A stretch of DNA of 64,000 nt from Alphaproteobacteria bacterium (GTDB lineage Bacteria > Pseudomonadota > Alphaproteobacteria > UBA8366 > GCA-2717185). A model generated the notes under the pieces. It was not told where the DNA came from. It ran no database searches and saw only the letters and a program-made list of their open reading frames with translations. Location: the NCBI GenBank assembly GCA_040905865.1, contig JBBDQU010000070.1, positions 1-64,000 of the forward strand, given 5' to 3'. Position numbers and translations under genes: made by a program. Shown here piece after piece: positions 53,787-62,376 of the stretch; within the stretch, counting starts at the first letter, position 1; each line of letters opens with the position of its first letter.

Positions 53787-54569
53787 ATGGCCTGCTCAAG
53801 ACATAACCGCGCGAAATCCCTGATCCGGCAATGGCACGCCATGCTTCTCCTCGTCGCCCTGTTGCCGGTGCCCGCCTTCGGCGCCGAAGCGGAAAACCGG
53901 GAATACGAAAACTGCATGCGACTTGCCCGAACCGACCCTGGCCAGGGTTTCGAGGTGGCGCTCGCCTGGCAGGACCTGGGCGGCGGTCATGCGGCGCAGC
54001 ATTGTGTCGCGGTTGCGCTGATTGGCCTGAACCAGTTCGTCCAGGCGGCGGAACGGCTCGAAGCCCTCGCCGCCGCCATACTCCCCGCGAGCGATGCGCA
54101 CCGCGCCGCCATCCTGGGGCAGGCCGGGACCGCCTGGTTCCGCGCCGAACATTACGACCGAGCCTTCGCCGCGCAGAGCGCCGCGCTGAAACTGACGCCC
54201 GACGATCCGGAACTGCTGGTCGACCGGGCCATGACCCTGGCCGGCGCCAAAAACTACTGGGAGGCCATCGACGACCTGAACCGGGTGATCGAAGACAATC
54301 CCAACCGCTATGATGCGCTGATCCTGCGGGCCAGCGCCTACCGCTTCGTCGATGCCCTTCCGCTAGCCCGCGAGGATGCCGAGGCCGCCTACCGTCTTGC
54401 GCCCGACCGGCCCGACGTGCTGCTGGAATACGGCATCCAGTTGCGTCTCGGGGGCGATCCCGACGGCGCGCGGCAGGCGTGGCTGCGCCTGATCCATTTG
54501 CACGAAGGCACGCCGGCCTCCGACTCGGCGCGGCGCAACCTCGAACTGCTGGATGTGAAGGCGGATTAG
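53787..54569 (+). CDS. Exported TPR-repeat protein
   Basis: 260 residues. A signal peptide is evident (basic MACSRHNRAKSLIRQWHA, hydrophobic LLLVALLPVPAFGA, cleavage near AFGA/EAE). The mature part is all helical with about four TPR-like repeats: GTAWFRAEHYDRAFAAQSAAL, DDPELLVDRAMTLAGAKNYW and DALILRASAYRFVDALPLAR are recognisable units. It should act as a periplasmic scaffold; no catalytic motif. ATG 53787 gives a sensible n-region, and ATG 53841 is an alternative. Confidence 0.88.
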   Translation: MACSRHNRAKSLIRQWHAMLLLVALLPVPAFGAEAENREYENCMRLARTDPGQGFEVALAWQDLGGGHAAQHCVAVALIGLNQFVQAAERLEALAAAILPASDAHRAAILGQAGTAWFRAEHYDRAFAAQSAALKLTPDDPELLVDRAMTLAGAKNYWEAIDDLNRVIEDNPNRYDALILRASAYRFVDALPLAREDAEAAYRLAPDRPDVLLEYGIQLRLGGDPDGARQAWLRLIHLHEGTPASDSARRNLELLDVKAD

Positions 54570-54658
54570 CCGCCCCCGCGACCTGCCTGCTGCTTGGCCC
54601 TGCCGGTCTCCTCTGGCAGGATGGCCATCGCGCAAACGATTTCGGGAGCAGGACTGTC

Positions 54659-55054
54659 ATGGACTTTTTTCAACCGGAGAACTGGCCGCGGGCGCCGGGG
54701 TTTTCATGGGCCGTCGCCGCCACGGGGCGTCAGGTCTTCGTTGCGGGACAGATCGGCCGCGACCATGCAACCGGCGTGCTGGCGGCGGGCGGCTTCGGCG
54801 CGCAGGCCAGCCAGGCGCTCGCCAATATTGCGACGGTGCTGGAAGCGGCGGGCGCGGGCCCGGAGCATATCGCCCATATGAACTGGTATGTCACCGATAT
54901 CGCCGCCTACAAGGCCGCCGGCCGGGAGATCGGGGCAGGCTACAAGGCGCATATCGGCCGCCATTTCCCCTCGATGACCATGCTGCAGGTCGGCGCCCTG
55001 CTCGACCCGGATGCGATGGTCGAGATCGATTGCATCGCGGTGGCGCCCGAATGA
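54659..55054 (+). CDS. RidA family protein
   Basis: 131 residues of the YjgF/YER057c/UK114 (RidA) fold. Family features are the start WAVAATGRQVFVAGQIGRD, the QASQALANIATVLEAAGAG helix and the C-terminal SMTMLQVGALLDPDAMVEID strand pair. RidA deaminates reactive imine/enamine intermediates; this subgroup lacks the canonical arginine-containing RxxVxVxxLP loop and may differ in substrate. ATGA overlap with the enolase-superfamily gene indicates coupled translation. Confidence 0.9.
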   Translation: MDFFQPENWPRAPGFSWAVAATGRQVFVAGQIGRDHATGVLAAGGFGAQASQALANIATVLEAAGAGPEHIAHMNWYVTDIAAYKAAGREIGAGYKAHIGRHFPSMTMLQVGALLDPDAMVEIDCIAVAPE

Positions 55055-56079
55055 CCGCAAAAATCAGCAAGGTTGAGGTCTTCGGTATCGGCATGCCGCT
55101 GGTCGGCACGTTCACCAGCGGCGGAAAGTCGAACAGCGTAACCCATTGCGTCGTGGTGCGGATTACGGCGACGGACGGTGCGGTGGGCATCAGCAGCATC
55201 GATCCGTCCAGCAAGGCCAAGTCCCCGCACACAGCGCCGGAACTGGCCAATGCCATTCGCGACCGGCTGGGCCCGGCGCTGATCGGGGAGGATCCGGGCA
55301 ACGTCAACCGGATCGTGGAAATTGCCACCGGACTAACGCCAGCGCAGCCAGGCGCGGTCGCCGGCGTGGAACTCGCCTGCATCGAACTGACCTGCCGCCA
55401 GCGGGATATGGCGCTGTATGATTATGTCGGCGGCGCCGTTCTGGACCGGGTGCAGTTCAACGGATGGGTCGGCGAGTTGCCGGCCGGCGAAGCCGCGACC
55501 GAAGCGAAACGCTGGCAGGATGCGGGATTCAGATCGCTGAAAATCAAGGTCGGCTCCGGCGTCGCCGACGATGCCGACCGGGTGGCGGCGGTGCGCGACG
55601 CGGTCGGCGGCGGTATGCAATTGCGCATGGACGCCAACATGCAATACGACGTGGCGGGGGCGCTGGAACTCTGCCGCGCCGTGAAATCCTGCGACATGCA
55701 GCTGTTCGAACAACCCACACCGCAGGACGACCTCGACGGCCTCGCGACGATCCGGCGGCAGGGGGGCATCCCGATCATGGCCGATGAATCCATAAGCGAC
55801 CATGCCAGCCTTGTCCGGGTCATCAAGGCGGACTGCGCCGACTTTGTGAAATTCGGCATCAAGCAGGCCGGCGGGCTGCTGCCGGCCGCGCGCATGCTGG
55901 CCACCGCGGAAGCCGCCGGCCTGCCGGTCGTGCTGGGGCACGGGTTCGGGCTCGATCTCAGCACGATGGCGGAAATCATGCTGGGCGCCACCTCGCGCAA
56001 TATCCTGCCGGGGCTCGAATGCGTGGGCCCGCTGAAGGTGATCGACACGGTCGCCACAACGCGGGCTCGACATCAGTAG
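55051..56079 (+). CDS. Mandelate racemase/muconate-lactonizing family protein, frameshifted at 3' end
   Basis: 342 residues as read. Enolase-superfamily features: an N-terminal capping domain (VEVFGIGMPLVGTFTSGG), the barrel lysines in SLKIKVGSG, metal ligands in LRMDANMQYD, LFEQPTPQDD and IMADESISD, and GHGFGLDLSTMAEIMLG. The catalysed reaction is not predictable. The frame breaks at a GGG run (56063-56065): skipping one G continues as RLDISSGSIPLPSGPGLGID and on to a TAA at 56197, restoring a normal-length protein of about 381 residues. This could be a real +1 mutation or a sequencing/assembly error. Start by ATGA overlap with RidA. Confidence 0.9.
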   Translation: MTAKISKVEVFGIGMPLVGTFTSGGKSNSVTHCVVVRITATDGAVGISSIDPSSKAKSPHTAPELANAIRDRLGPALIGEDPGNVNRIVEIATGLTPAQPGAVAGVELACIELTCRQRDMALYDYVGGAVLDRVQFNGWVGELPAGEAATEAKRWQDAGFRSLKIKVGSGVADDADRVAAVRDAVGGGMQLRMDANMQYDVAGALELCRAVKSCDMQLFEQPTPQDDLDGLATIRRQGGIPIMADESISDHASLVRVIKADCADFVKFGIKQAGGLLPAARMLATAEAAGLPVVLGHGFGLDLSTMAEIMLGATSRNILPGLECVGPLKVIDTVATTRARHQ

Positions 56080-56197
56080 CGGCAGCATCCCCCTGCCGTC
56101 CGGGCCGGGCCTCGGCATCGATCTGGACGATGGGAAGCTGACGCGATATAGCGAAGTGGCGGCGGCGCAGGTCGAGAGCGTCGTGTCCCAGCCTTAA
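56066..56197 (+). other. Out-of-frame 3' tail of the racemase gene
   Basis: About 43 codons in the +1 frame encode the expected C-terminal strand of the enolase-superfamily protein (GSIPLPSGPGLGIDLDDG, then KLTRYSE). The TAA (56195-56197) overlaps the stop codon of the convergent glutathione S-transferase gene. No start codon or ribosome-binding site is present, so it is not a separate gene. Confidence 0.8.
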
Positions 56198-56862
56198 AAA
56201 TCCAGATCCGCGTAATGCCGGGGCGGGGGCGCGCCTGGGATGTGGTCGCCGAGCAGGGAGCGGAAGCTGGGGCGCGATTTGATACGGGCGTACCAGTCCT
56301 TCGCCGCCTGGTGATCTTCCCAGGGCACATCGCCCAGGTAATCGACGCAGGACAGATGCGATGCCGCCGCGATATCCGCGAGCGTTAACTCGTCACCCGC
56401 GATCCAGCGCCGCCGCTCCGTCAGATAGCCGATATAATCCAGATGGTAGTGAATATTGTGGTTGCCGGCGCGGATGGCGGCCGAATTGGGTTCGCCCAGC
56501 CCGAGAAACCGCTTCATGATCTTTTCATCGACCAGATTGACGGTCACTTCCTCGTAAAACTTGTTATCGAACCAGGCGACAAGGCGGCGGGTTTCCGCGC
56601 GCATCGCCGGCGTCCGGCCGAGCAGCGGCGGTTCGGGATGGGTTTCATCCAGATATTCCGAAATGGCCCATGAATCAGCCAGCACCATGCCGTCCGGATC
56701 CAGCAGCACCGGCACCTCGCCAGTCGGATTCAGGGCCAGAAACTCGTCGCGCCTTTCCCAGACTTTCTCGACCTTCAGGGTCACATCCAGCCCCTTCTCG
56801 CCAAGCACGAGACGGACCTTGCGACTGAAAGGGGACAGCCAGAGGTGATAAAGCAGATGCAT
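56194..56862 (-). CDS. Glutathione S-transferase family protein
   Basis: 222 residues. The N-terminal thioredoxin-like domain begins LYHLWLSPFSRKVRLVLGEKG, with the serine in SPFS as the expected catalytic residue, and NPTGEVPVLLDPDG holds the cis-proline. LADSWAISEYLDETHP completes the GSH site. The C-terminal helical domain has LTLADIAAASHLSCVDYLGD. Likely cytoplasmic glutathione conjugation or dehalogenation; substrate unknown. The upstream 40 codons to the next ATG are an unlikely leader. Confidence 0.93.
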   Translation of the reverse strand: MHLLYHLWLSPFSRKVRLVLGEKGLDVTLKVEKVWERRDEFLALNPTGEVPVLLDPDGMVLADSWAISEYLDETHPEPPLLGRTPAMRAETRRLVAWFDNKFYEEVTVNLVDEKIMKRFLGLGEPNSAAIRAGNHNIHYHLDYIGYLTERRRWIAGDELTLADIAAASHLSCVDYLGDVPWEDHQAAKDWYARIKSRPSFRSLLGDHIPGAPPPRHYADLDF

Positions 56863-57008
56863 GGCGGCTATATTAGGGCCTCGGCCCGAAATAGGAAGAG
56901 AATGCGGCAAGTCGCGGGTTGCGGGTAAAATCGTCGCAGCCTGAAAATACTTATACGCGATTCCATCGGAATATGCGTATAACATGACCCGTATCTGGGG
57001 AGACTCGG

Positions 57009-57806
57009 GTGATACTCTACCATATTTTGGTTCTGGCGCTGGTGCAGGGCGTCACCGAATTCCTGCCGATCAGCTCGTCGGGCCATCTGATCCTGACCTC
57101 GCAGGTGCTCGGCTGGCCGGATCAGGGCCTCGTCATCGATGTCGCGGTCCATGTCGGCACCCTGTTGGCGGTGATGCTGTATTTCTGGCGCGACATCTGG
57201 GAAATGACCGCCGGACTGCTGGGCATGATGCGCGGTCGCAGCAACCGGGGCGGAAAACTGGCACTGCTGGTCATCCTGGCGACAATTCCGGTCATCATCG
57301 CCGGATATTTCGGCAAGCCGTTCATCGAATCGTATATGCGTAGCGTGGAAATCATCGCATGGGCGACGCTGGGTTTCGGTATACTGCTCTGGATTGCCGA
57401 CAAGACCGGCATGACCGTGCACCGGATAGAACACCTGCGCTGGCGCGGCGCGCTGTTCATCGGGCTGATGCAGGTCCTGGCGCTGATCCCCGGCACCAGC
57501 CGGTCCGGCATCACCATGACGGCAGCGAGGTTCCTGGGCATGGAACGGGCCGATGCGGCGCGGTTTTCCTTGCTGCTGTCGATCCCGACGATCATCGGCG
57601 CCGGCGTGTTGAGCGGATATGACCTCTACCAATCCGGCGACCTGGCGCTGGGCTGGGATGCGGCCGTCGCGGCCGTACTGGCTTTCGTCACAGCCATCGT
57701 CGCGATCTGGGCGCTGATGCAGTGGCTGCGCCATGCCGGGTTCGGTCCCTTCGTGCTGTACCGGATCCTGTTGGCCGGCGGGCTGCTCTACTGGGTCTAT
57801 GCCTGA
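57009..57806 (+). CDS. uppP: Undecaprenyl-diphosphatase
   Basis: 265 residues with eight membrane segments. It recycles undecaprenyl diphosphate released by peptidoglycan and LPS synthesis, in the inner membrane. Catalytic region 1 is TEFLPISSSGHLIL with the conserved glutamate and serines, region 2 is LIPGTSRSGITMTAARFLG. GTG 57009 is used, with GGGGAGA upstream. It is divergent from the GST gene. Confidence 0.95.
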   Translation: MILYHILVLALVQGVTEFLPISSSGHLILTSQVLGWPDQGLVIDVAVHVGTLLAVMLYFWRDIWEMTAGLLGMMRGRSNRGGKLALLVILATIPVIIAGYFGKPFIESYMRSVEIIAWATLGFGILLWIADKTGMTVHRIEHLRWRGALFIGLMQVLALIPGTSRSGITMTAARFLGMERADAARFSLLLSIPTIIGAGVLSGYDLYQSGDLALGWDAAVAAVLAFVTAIVAIWALMQWLRHAGFGPFVLYRILLAGGLLYWVYA

Positions 57807-57821
57807 TCGCCAGGATACCGG

Positions 57822-58808
57822 TTACGCCCGCACCGCCGCATGGAACCGTCCGCCCCGGCGGAACCGGTCCAGATAGGTCGGCAGGATGACTTCCGCCGCG
57901 GTCGGCGCGATGTCCAGGGCATCCAGGCCCGGCAATTCGCCGGTCACGACATTGTCCGTCCGCAACAGCGTCACCTGGTCCGGGGTCAGCGGCGGTTTCG
58001 GCAGGTACTGCAGGAACGCCGCCATCAGGCCGGCGAACCAGAAGGGCACCGGCAGCAGCAGGCAGCGTCGGTCGGTCTGGCGCAGGACCAGTTCCATCAG
58101 CGCGCGGAAGCTGTATACCGTCGGCCCGCCCAGTTCGTAGATTTTGCCCGCAGTATCGTCGCGGGTCAGGCCGGCCATGATCGCATCCGCCACATTGCCG
58201 ACGTAGACCGGCTGGAACCGGTTGCCGTCGTCGTCCGGACCGGCATTGGCCCGGCCGTATATCGGGCAGGCGCCGCCGAATACCGGCAGCACCGGCAGCA
58301 TGCGGGCCATCGCCGCGAACCGGTTGAAGAATTCGTCCTGCGGACCGAACACGACGCTGGGCCGCAGGATCGTCGCGCCCGGGAATTCCGCCAGAACCGC
58401 TTCCTCGCCGGCCGCCTTCGACCAGGCATAGCGCGACGGTGACCGGGTGGATGCCCCGAGCGCCGATATCTGCACCAGGCGGTCGACGCCGGCGGCTTTC
58501 GCATGACGCGCGATGCGGGCGGCGGCGTCCCGGTGCACTGCCTCGAAGGTCTGCCGGCCGCTTTCGAACAGAATACCGACCAGATTGACGACCGCATCGG
58601 CGTCCCGCACCGCGGCAGCGACGGCCGCATCGTCGCGGATATTGGTCATCACCGGCGTCACCTGCCCGACATCGCCCATCGGCCGCAGGAAATTCGCGCC
58701 GGCCGCATCGCGCACCGCGACGCGCACGATACAGCCCTGTTCCGCAAGCCGCCTGACCAGATGCCGGCCGATAAAGCCCGAACCGCCAAATACCGTGACC
58801 TGTTTCAT
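57822..58808 (-). CDS. NDUFA9-like NAD(P)-binding epimerase
   Basis: 328 residues from ATG 58808. Rossmann motif VTVFGGSGFIGRHLVRRLAEQG at the N-terminus (starts VTVFGGSGFIG), VVNLVGILFESGRQTFEAVH, the QISALGAST block and FNRFAAMARMLPVLPVFGG. These match the alphaproteobacterial relatives of mitochondrial complex I subunit NDUFA9, an extended SDR that binds NADPH and may be structural or stress-related. It has no membrane segment. The tRNA-Leu gene lies 191 bases upstream in the opposite direction. Confidence 0.9.
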   Translation of the reverse strand: MKQVTVFGGSGFIGRHLVRRLAEQGCIVRVAVRDAAGANFLRPMGDVGQVTPVMTNIRDDAAVAAAVRDADAVVNLVGILFESGRQTFEAVHRDAAARIARHAKAAGVDRLVQISALGASTRSPSRYAWSKAAGEEAVLAEFPGATILRPSVVFGPQDEFFNRFAAMARMLPVLPVFGGACPIYGRANAGPDDDGNRFQPVYVGNVADAIMAGLTRDDTAGKIYELGGPTVYSFRALMELVLRQTDRRCLLLPVPFWFAGLMAAFLQYLPKPPLTPDQVTLLRTDNVVTGELPGLDALDIAPTAAEVILPTYLDRFRRGGRFHAAVRA

Positions 58809-58962
58809 CGTATCCCATCCCCTTGCACCAGACCGGCCGGACACCAGGGCGCCGCGCCGTGGCCGGCATATTATCGCCGGTCGACCAGAACGCCAGCGGA
58901 AAAGCTGCCGCGGCCGGAAGCTGGCATTTCCAAAAAGTAATACCAAACATGTTGCGAATATA

Positions 58963-58991
58963 TTGACATGCCCCGCGCGCCAGCCTATCAC
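58963..58991 (+). promoter_or_regulatory. Sigma-70 promoter of tRNA-Leu
   Basis: Perfect TTGACA (58963-58968), a 17-base spacer and TATCAC (58986-58991), ending nine bases before the mature tRNA 5' end. Spacing and position are as expected for a strong stable-RNA promoter. Confidence 0.8.
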
Positions 58992-58999
58992 GCCGCTGG

Positions 59000-59086
59000 G
59001 CCCAGGTGGCGGAATTGGTAGACGCGCAGGTTTCAGGTACCTGTGGGGGCAACCTCGTGGAAGTTCGAGTCTTCTCCTGGGCACCA
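59000..59086 (+). tRNA. tRNA-Leu (CAG)
   Basis: 87 bases including an encoded CCA. The acceptor arms GCCCAGG and CCTGGGC pair perfectly with discriminator A. The D-arm reads GGCGGAATTGGTAGAC-like, the anticodon stem CAGGT/ACCTG encloses loop TTCAGGT, so the anticodon is CAG (59034-59036), reading CUG. A long class II variable arm (TGGGGGCAACCTCG region) and the T-loop TTCGAGT confirm leucine. Confidence 0.97.
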
Positions 59087-59151
59087 TCTTCAGACGGCAG
59101 CGCTGCGGCAGCGTCGGGCGACGGCGCCGCAACGCAAGGGAAATTCGGTTC

Positions 59152-59766
59152 GTGACGATAGTACTGCATCAGGGCGACCTGCCCGGCGATGTCGATTTCG
59201 GCGACAGCGTCGCTATCGATACGGAAACCATGGGCCTGGATCCGCACCGCGACCGGCTATGTCTGGTCCAGCTTTCCGCCGGCGACGGCACCTGCCACCT
59301 CGTCAAGATGCCGACCAGCGGCTGCGATGCGCCGAACCTGGCACGGCTGCTGACCGACAGGAAGGTCCTGAAACTGTTCCATTTCGCGCGTTTCGACATT
59401 GCTGCGCTGCGTAAGGGGCTGGGCGCCGAAACCGGGCCCGTATACTGCACGAAGATCGCCTCGAAGCTGGTCCGCACCTATACGGACCGGCACGGTTTGA
59501 AAGATCTGTGCCGGGAACTGCTGGGGATCGACCTGTCGAAACAGCAGCAGTCCTCCGACTGGGGCGCGGCGACCCTGACCGACGCGCAGATGGCCTATGC
59601 GGCCAGCGACGTGCTGTATCTGCATGAACTGCGCGCCAGGCTGGACGAAATGCTGGCGCGCGAAGGCCGCATGCATCTGGCGCAGGCGGCCTTCGAATTC
59701 CTGCCGGTCCGGGCTGAACTCGACCTTGCCGGCTGGGACGAACAGGATATATTCGCCCATAGCTGA
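59152..59766 (+). CDS. rnd: Short ribonuclease D (3'-5' exonuclease domain only)
   Basis: 204 residues, just over half the length of Escherichia coli RNase D, with no HRDC domains. The DEDDy catalytic set is seen: SVAIDTETMGL (D and E), FHFARFDIAAL (D) and YAASDVLYLHELRARL (Y and D). It trims RNA 3' ends, including tRNA. The start is GTG 59152, with AAGGG upstream. It lies 65 bases after the tRNA-Leu gene in the same direction and may share its transcript. Alternatively it could act on DNA; the family is not settled. Confidence 0.92.
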   Translation: MTIVLHQGDLPGDVDFGDSVAIDTETMGLDPHRDRLCLVQLSAGDGTCHLVKMPTSGCDAPNLARLLTDRKVLKLFHFARFDIAALRKGLGAETGPVYCTKIASKLVRTYTDRHGLKDLCRELLGIDLSKQQQSSDWGAATLTDAQMAYAASDVLYLHELRARLDEMLAREGRMHLAQAAFEFLPVRAELDLAGWDEQDIFAHS

Positions 59767-59916
59767 CCGTACCGAACCGCTGGATTGCCGTGTTTCCTTT
59801 TTTGGCGAATCCCGGCATACTCCTGTTGAGCGATTCGGCAGGAAACCCGCCCCAAACCGTAGATACGGCAACCGAATCGCCCCACGGGCGACACGCCCAC
59901 CAAAAGGACCGATACC

Positions 59917-60906
59917 CTGAGTTCATCGAACGCCAATACGCGAAAATCCGCAGCGGCAACCGACCTTGTTTCAGCAGCCCGTGTCCTCAAGCTGGAGGCA
60001 GACGGCATCAACGCGCTTTCCGCCTCGCTGGACGGCCGCTTCACCGCGGCGCTGGACGTCCTGTCGGCAGTAACCGGACGGGTGATTGTGACCGGCATGG
60101 GCAAGAGCGGCCATGTCGCCCGCAAGATCGCCGCGACCCTGGCATCGACAGGGACGCCCGCCTATTTCGTGCATCCGGCCGAAGCCAGCCATGGCGACCT
60201 TGGCATGATCGCGCGCGACGACGCGATTATCGCCCTGTCGAATTCCGGCAACACCCGGGAACTCTATGACCTGTTCGAATACGCCAAGCGGTTTTCCATC
60301 CCGCTGATCGCTATCACGTCCGGCGCCGACAGCACCATGTCGGATGTAGCCGATATCGCGTTTATCCTGCCGCCGATTCCCGAAGGCTGCCCGATGGGCC
60401 TGGCGCCGACGACATCGACAACCATGGCGCTTGCGCTGGGCGACGCCATTGCGGTCGCCCTGCTGGAGCGCCGGGGCTTCTCCACCACCGATTTCCGGGT
60501 GCTGCATCCCGGCGGCCAGATCGGGTCCAGCCTGCAACGGGTTTCCGACCTGATGCATACCGGCGACGAACTGCCGCTCGCGCCGGAAGATGCCGGCATG
60601 AGCGACGCCGTACTGGCCATGACAGCAAAGCACTTCGGCTGTGTCGGAATCATCGGGCGTGACGGGTTGCTGAAGGGCGTCGTCACCGATGGCGACCTGC
60701 GGCGGCACATGTCCGCTTCGCTGCTGAGCCGGACCGCCGCGGAAATCATGACTGTCAACCCGGCGACAATCCGGGCCCAGGCGCTGGGCGCCGAGGCGTT
60801 GTCGCTGATGAACGAACGCGCGATCACGAGCCTGTTTGTCACCGATGACGGGCACCCGGTCGGTATTCTGCATATCCATGACTGTCTCCGAGCCGGGATC
60901 AGATAA
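59917..60906 (+). CDS. kdsD: Arabinose-5-phosphate isomerase, probable CTG start
   Basis: 329 residues from the CTG at 59917, close to the 328 of Escherichia coli KdsD. It converts ribulose-5-phosphate to arabinose-5-phosphate, precursor of the LPS sugar Kdo. A SIS domain (VIVTGMGKSGHVARKIAATL, ALSNSGNTREL) is followed by two CBS domains (RVSDLMHTGDELPL, AAEIMTVNPATI). The family helix LVSAARVLKLEADGINALS lies upstream of the first ordinary start (GTG 60082), and no ATG, GTG or TTG occurs between it and the stop at 59860. The CTG has AAGGA at eight-base spacing. It overlaps lptC by 29 bases. Confidence 0.93.
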   Translation: MSSSNANTRKSAAATDLVSAARVLKLEADGINALSASLDGRFTAALDVLSAVTGRVIVTGMGKSGHVARKIAATLASTGTPAYFVHPAEASHGDLGMIARDDAIIALSNSGNTRELYDLFEYAKRFSIPLIAITSGADSTMSDVADIAFILPPIPEGCPMGLAPTTSTTMALALGDAIAVALLERRGFSTTDFRVLHPGGQIGSSLQRVSDLMHTGDELPLAPEDAGMSDAVLAMTAKHFGCVGIIGRDGLLKGVVTDGDLRRHMSASLLSRTAAEIMTVNPATIRAQALGAEALSLMNERAITSLFVTDDGHPVGILHIHDCLRAGIR

Positions 60907-61582
60907 CGCGGCGCCCCCCGGGGCGGCGGACAACAATGGGCGGAGCTTCGCCCAGTTGTCGTTCCGGCGCCAACGGCCCGCCTATAACCCGCTCTATGGC
61001 CGGTTCGTGGGCATCACCAAGGTGCTGCTGCCGACGATCGCCACGGCGATCATCGCGCTGGTCGTGATCTGGCCCGAACTGAACGAACAGGAGAACCGGT
61101 TCCGGCTGGGCCCCGCGCATATCGACCGGTCCGACGCGGAAAACCTGCGCATGGTGAATGCCCGCTTCACCGGCGCCGATGCCAGCAAACGGTACTATAC
61201 GATCACGGCGGACTCGGCCGACCAGGCGAATGCGGATTCCGTGGTCATTGCGCTGGACGCGCCGAAGGCCGACATCGAACTGAGCAACGGCGCATGGGTC
61301 GCGCTGACTGCGGTGGCGGGCAGCTTCAACCGCGACCGGCAAATTCTGGAACTCTCGGGCGGGGTCAACCTGTTTCATGACAGCGGATATGAATTCAGGA
61401 CGGAAAGCGCTTTCATCGATCTTGCCGCGGGCGATGCGACAGGCGTCGAACCCATCGCGGGCCAGGGTCCGTTCGGACAATTGCAGGCCGAAGGATTCCA
61501 TATCTACAACCGCGGCGAACGTGTCGTGTTTACGGGGAAATCACGCTTGACCCTGATACCGAAATCTACGGACGGATCATGA
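60878..61582 (+). CDS. lptC: LPS export system protein LptC
   Basis: 234 residues. An N-terminal segment with one membrane anchor (VLLPTIATAIIALVVIW, near residue 48) is followed by an LptC/YrbK beta-jellyroll: FTGADASKRYYTITADSA and GGVNLFHDSGYEFRTESAFI. It links the LptB2FG ABC transporter to LptA in the periplasm. It starts within the end of kdsD, and its TGA overlaps the ATG of lptA. Confidence 0.92.
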   Translation: MTVSEPGSDNAAPPGAADNNGRSFAQLSFRRQRPAYNPLYGRFVGITKVLLPTIATAIIALVVIWPELNEQENRFRLGPAHIDRSDAENLRMVNARFTGADASKRYYTITADSADQANADSVVIALDAPKADIELSNGAWVALTAVAGSFNRDRQILELSGGVNLFHDSGYEFRTESAFIDLAAGDATGVEPIAGQGPFGQLQAEGFHIYNRGERVVFTGKSRLTLIPKSTDGS

Positions 61583-62364
61583 ATTTGCACAGCGCGGGTA
61601 TTGTTCTGGGGCTTCTGATCGCCATCAGCGGCCTTTCCGGGGCAGGCGCGCAAAGCGTGACGGGTCAGGGCGGCAGGAGCCCGGTCAATATCGAGGCGAA
61701 TGACGGCATCGAGTGGCAGCGCGACACCAAGGCCTATATCGCGCGCGGCGACGCAAGGGCCAGCCGGGACGGCGTCGAAATCCGGGCGGATACCCTGACC
61801 GCGTTCTACCGGGACGGCAAGGACGGCGAAGGACAGGATATCTACCGCATCGACGCCGATGGCAAGGTCATAATCACGGCCGAAAGCGGTAAGGCCTTCG
61901 GCGACAAGGGCGTCTATCATGTCAACGAATCGGTGCTCGTGCTCGTCGGCAGCAACCTGAAGCTCGAAACGGCCACCGCCGTGATCACGGCGCGCGACGC
62001 GCTGGAATACTGGGACACCAGACAACTGGCGGTCGCCAGGGGGGAGGCGATCGTGGTGAGCGAAAAGGGCCGGCTTCGCGCCGATATCCTGACCGCGCAC
62101 ATCACCCAGGACGACAAGCGCGAGATCCGCCAGATCGATGCGTTTGGTAACGTTTTGATAACCACTGGCACGGAAATTGCTCAGGGCGAAGAAGGTGTGT
62201 ATAATCCGCGCACTGGGCTGGCGACCCTGTGCGGGAACGTCCGGATCACGCGGGGAAAGAACCAGCTCAACGGCAATTGTGCCGAAGTCAATCTGGTGAC
62301 GGGCATCAGCCGTCTGGTGGGCGACGGCCGCCGTGTCAGGGGATTGTTCACACCGGAAAAGTAA
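61579..62364 (+). CDS. lptA: LPS transport periplasmic protein LptA
   Basis: 261 residues. The signal peptide MNLHSAGIVLGLLIAISGLSG ends near AQS. The mature OstA-like domain has repeated strands: VNIEANDGIEWQRDTKAYIARG, ASRDGVEIRADTLTAFYR and GRLRADILTAHITQDDKREI parts are visible. It is longer than the Escherichia coli protein (185 residues), as in other alphaproteobacteria. It bridges the periplasm for LPS export. It is 12 bases upstream of lptB. Confidence 0.93.
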   Translation: MNLHSAGIVLGLLIAISGLSGAGAQSVTGQGGRSPVNIEANDGIEWQRDTKAYIARGDARASRDGVEIRADTLTAFYRDGKDGEGQDIYRIDADGKVIITAESGKAFGDKGVYHVNESVLVLVGSNLKLETATAVITARDALEYWDTRQLAVARGEAIVVSEKGRLRADILTAHITQDDKREIRQIDAFGNVLITTGTEIAQGEEGVYNPRTGLATLCGNVRITRGKNQLNGNCAEVNLVTGISRLVGDGRRVRGLFTPEK

Positions 62365-62376
62365 TGCGCAGAAAGC

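Noticed and set aside
54599-54620. Hairpin CCTGCC/GGCAGG between the TPR and RidA genes
   Set aside because: Only six pairs with a ten-base loop, which is weak in DNA this rich in GC.
56080-56197. A separate small gene after the racemase
   Set aside because: There is no start codon or ribosome-binding site; the sequence is the out-of-frame continuation of the racemase.
60082-60082. GTG 60082 as the kdsD start
   Set aside because: It cuts the family N-terminal helix and has no Shine-Dalgarno; the upstream CTG gives family length.
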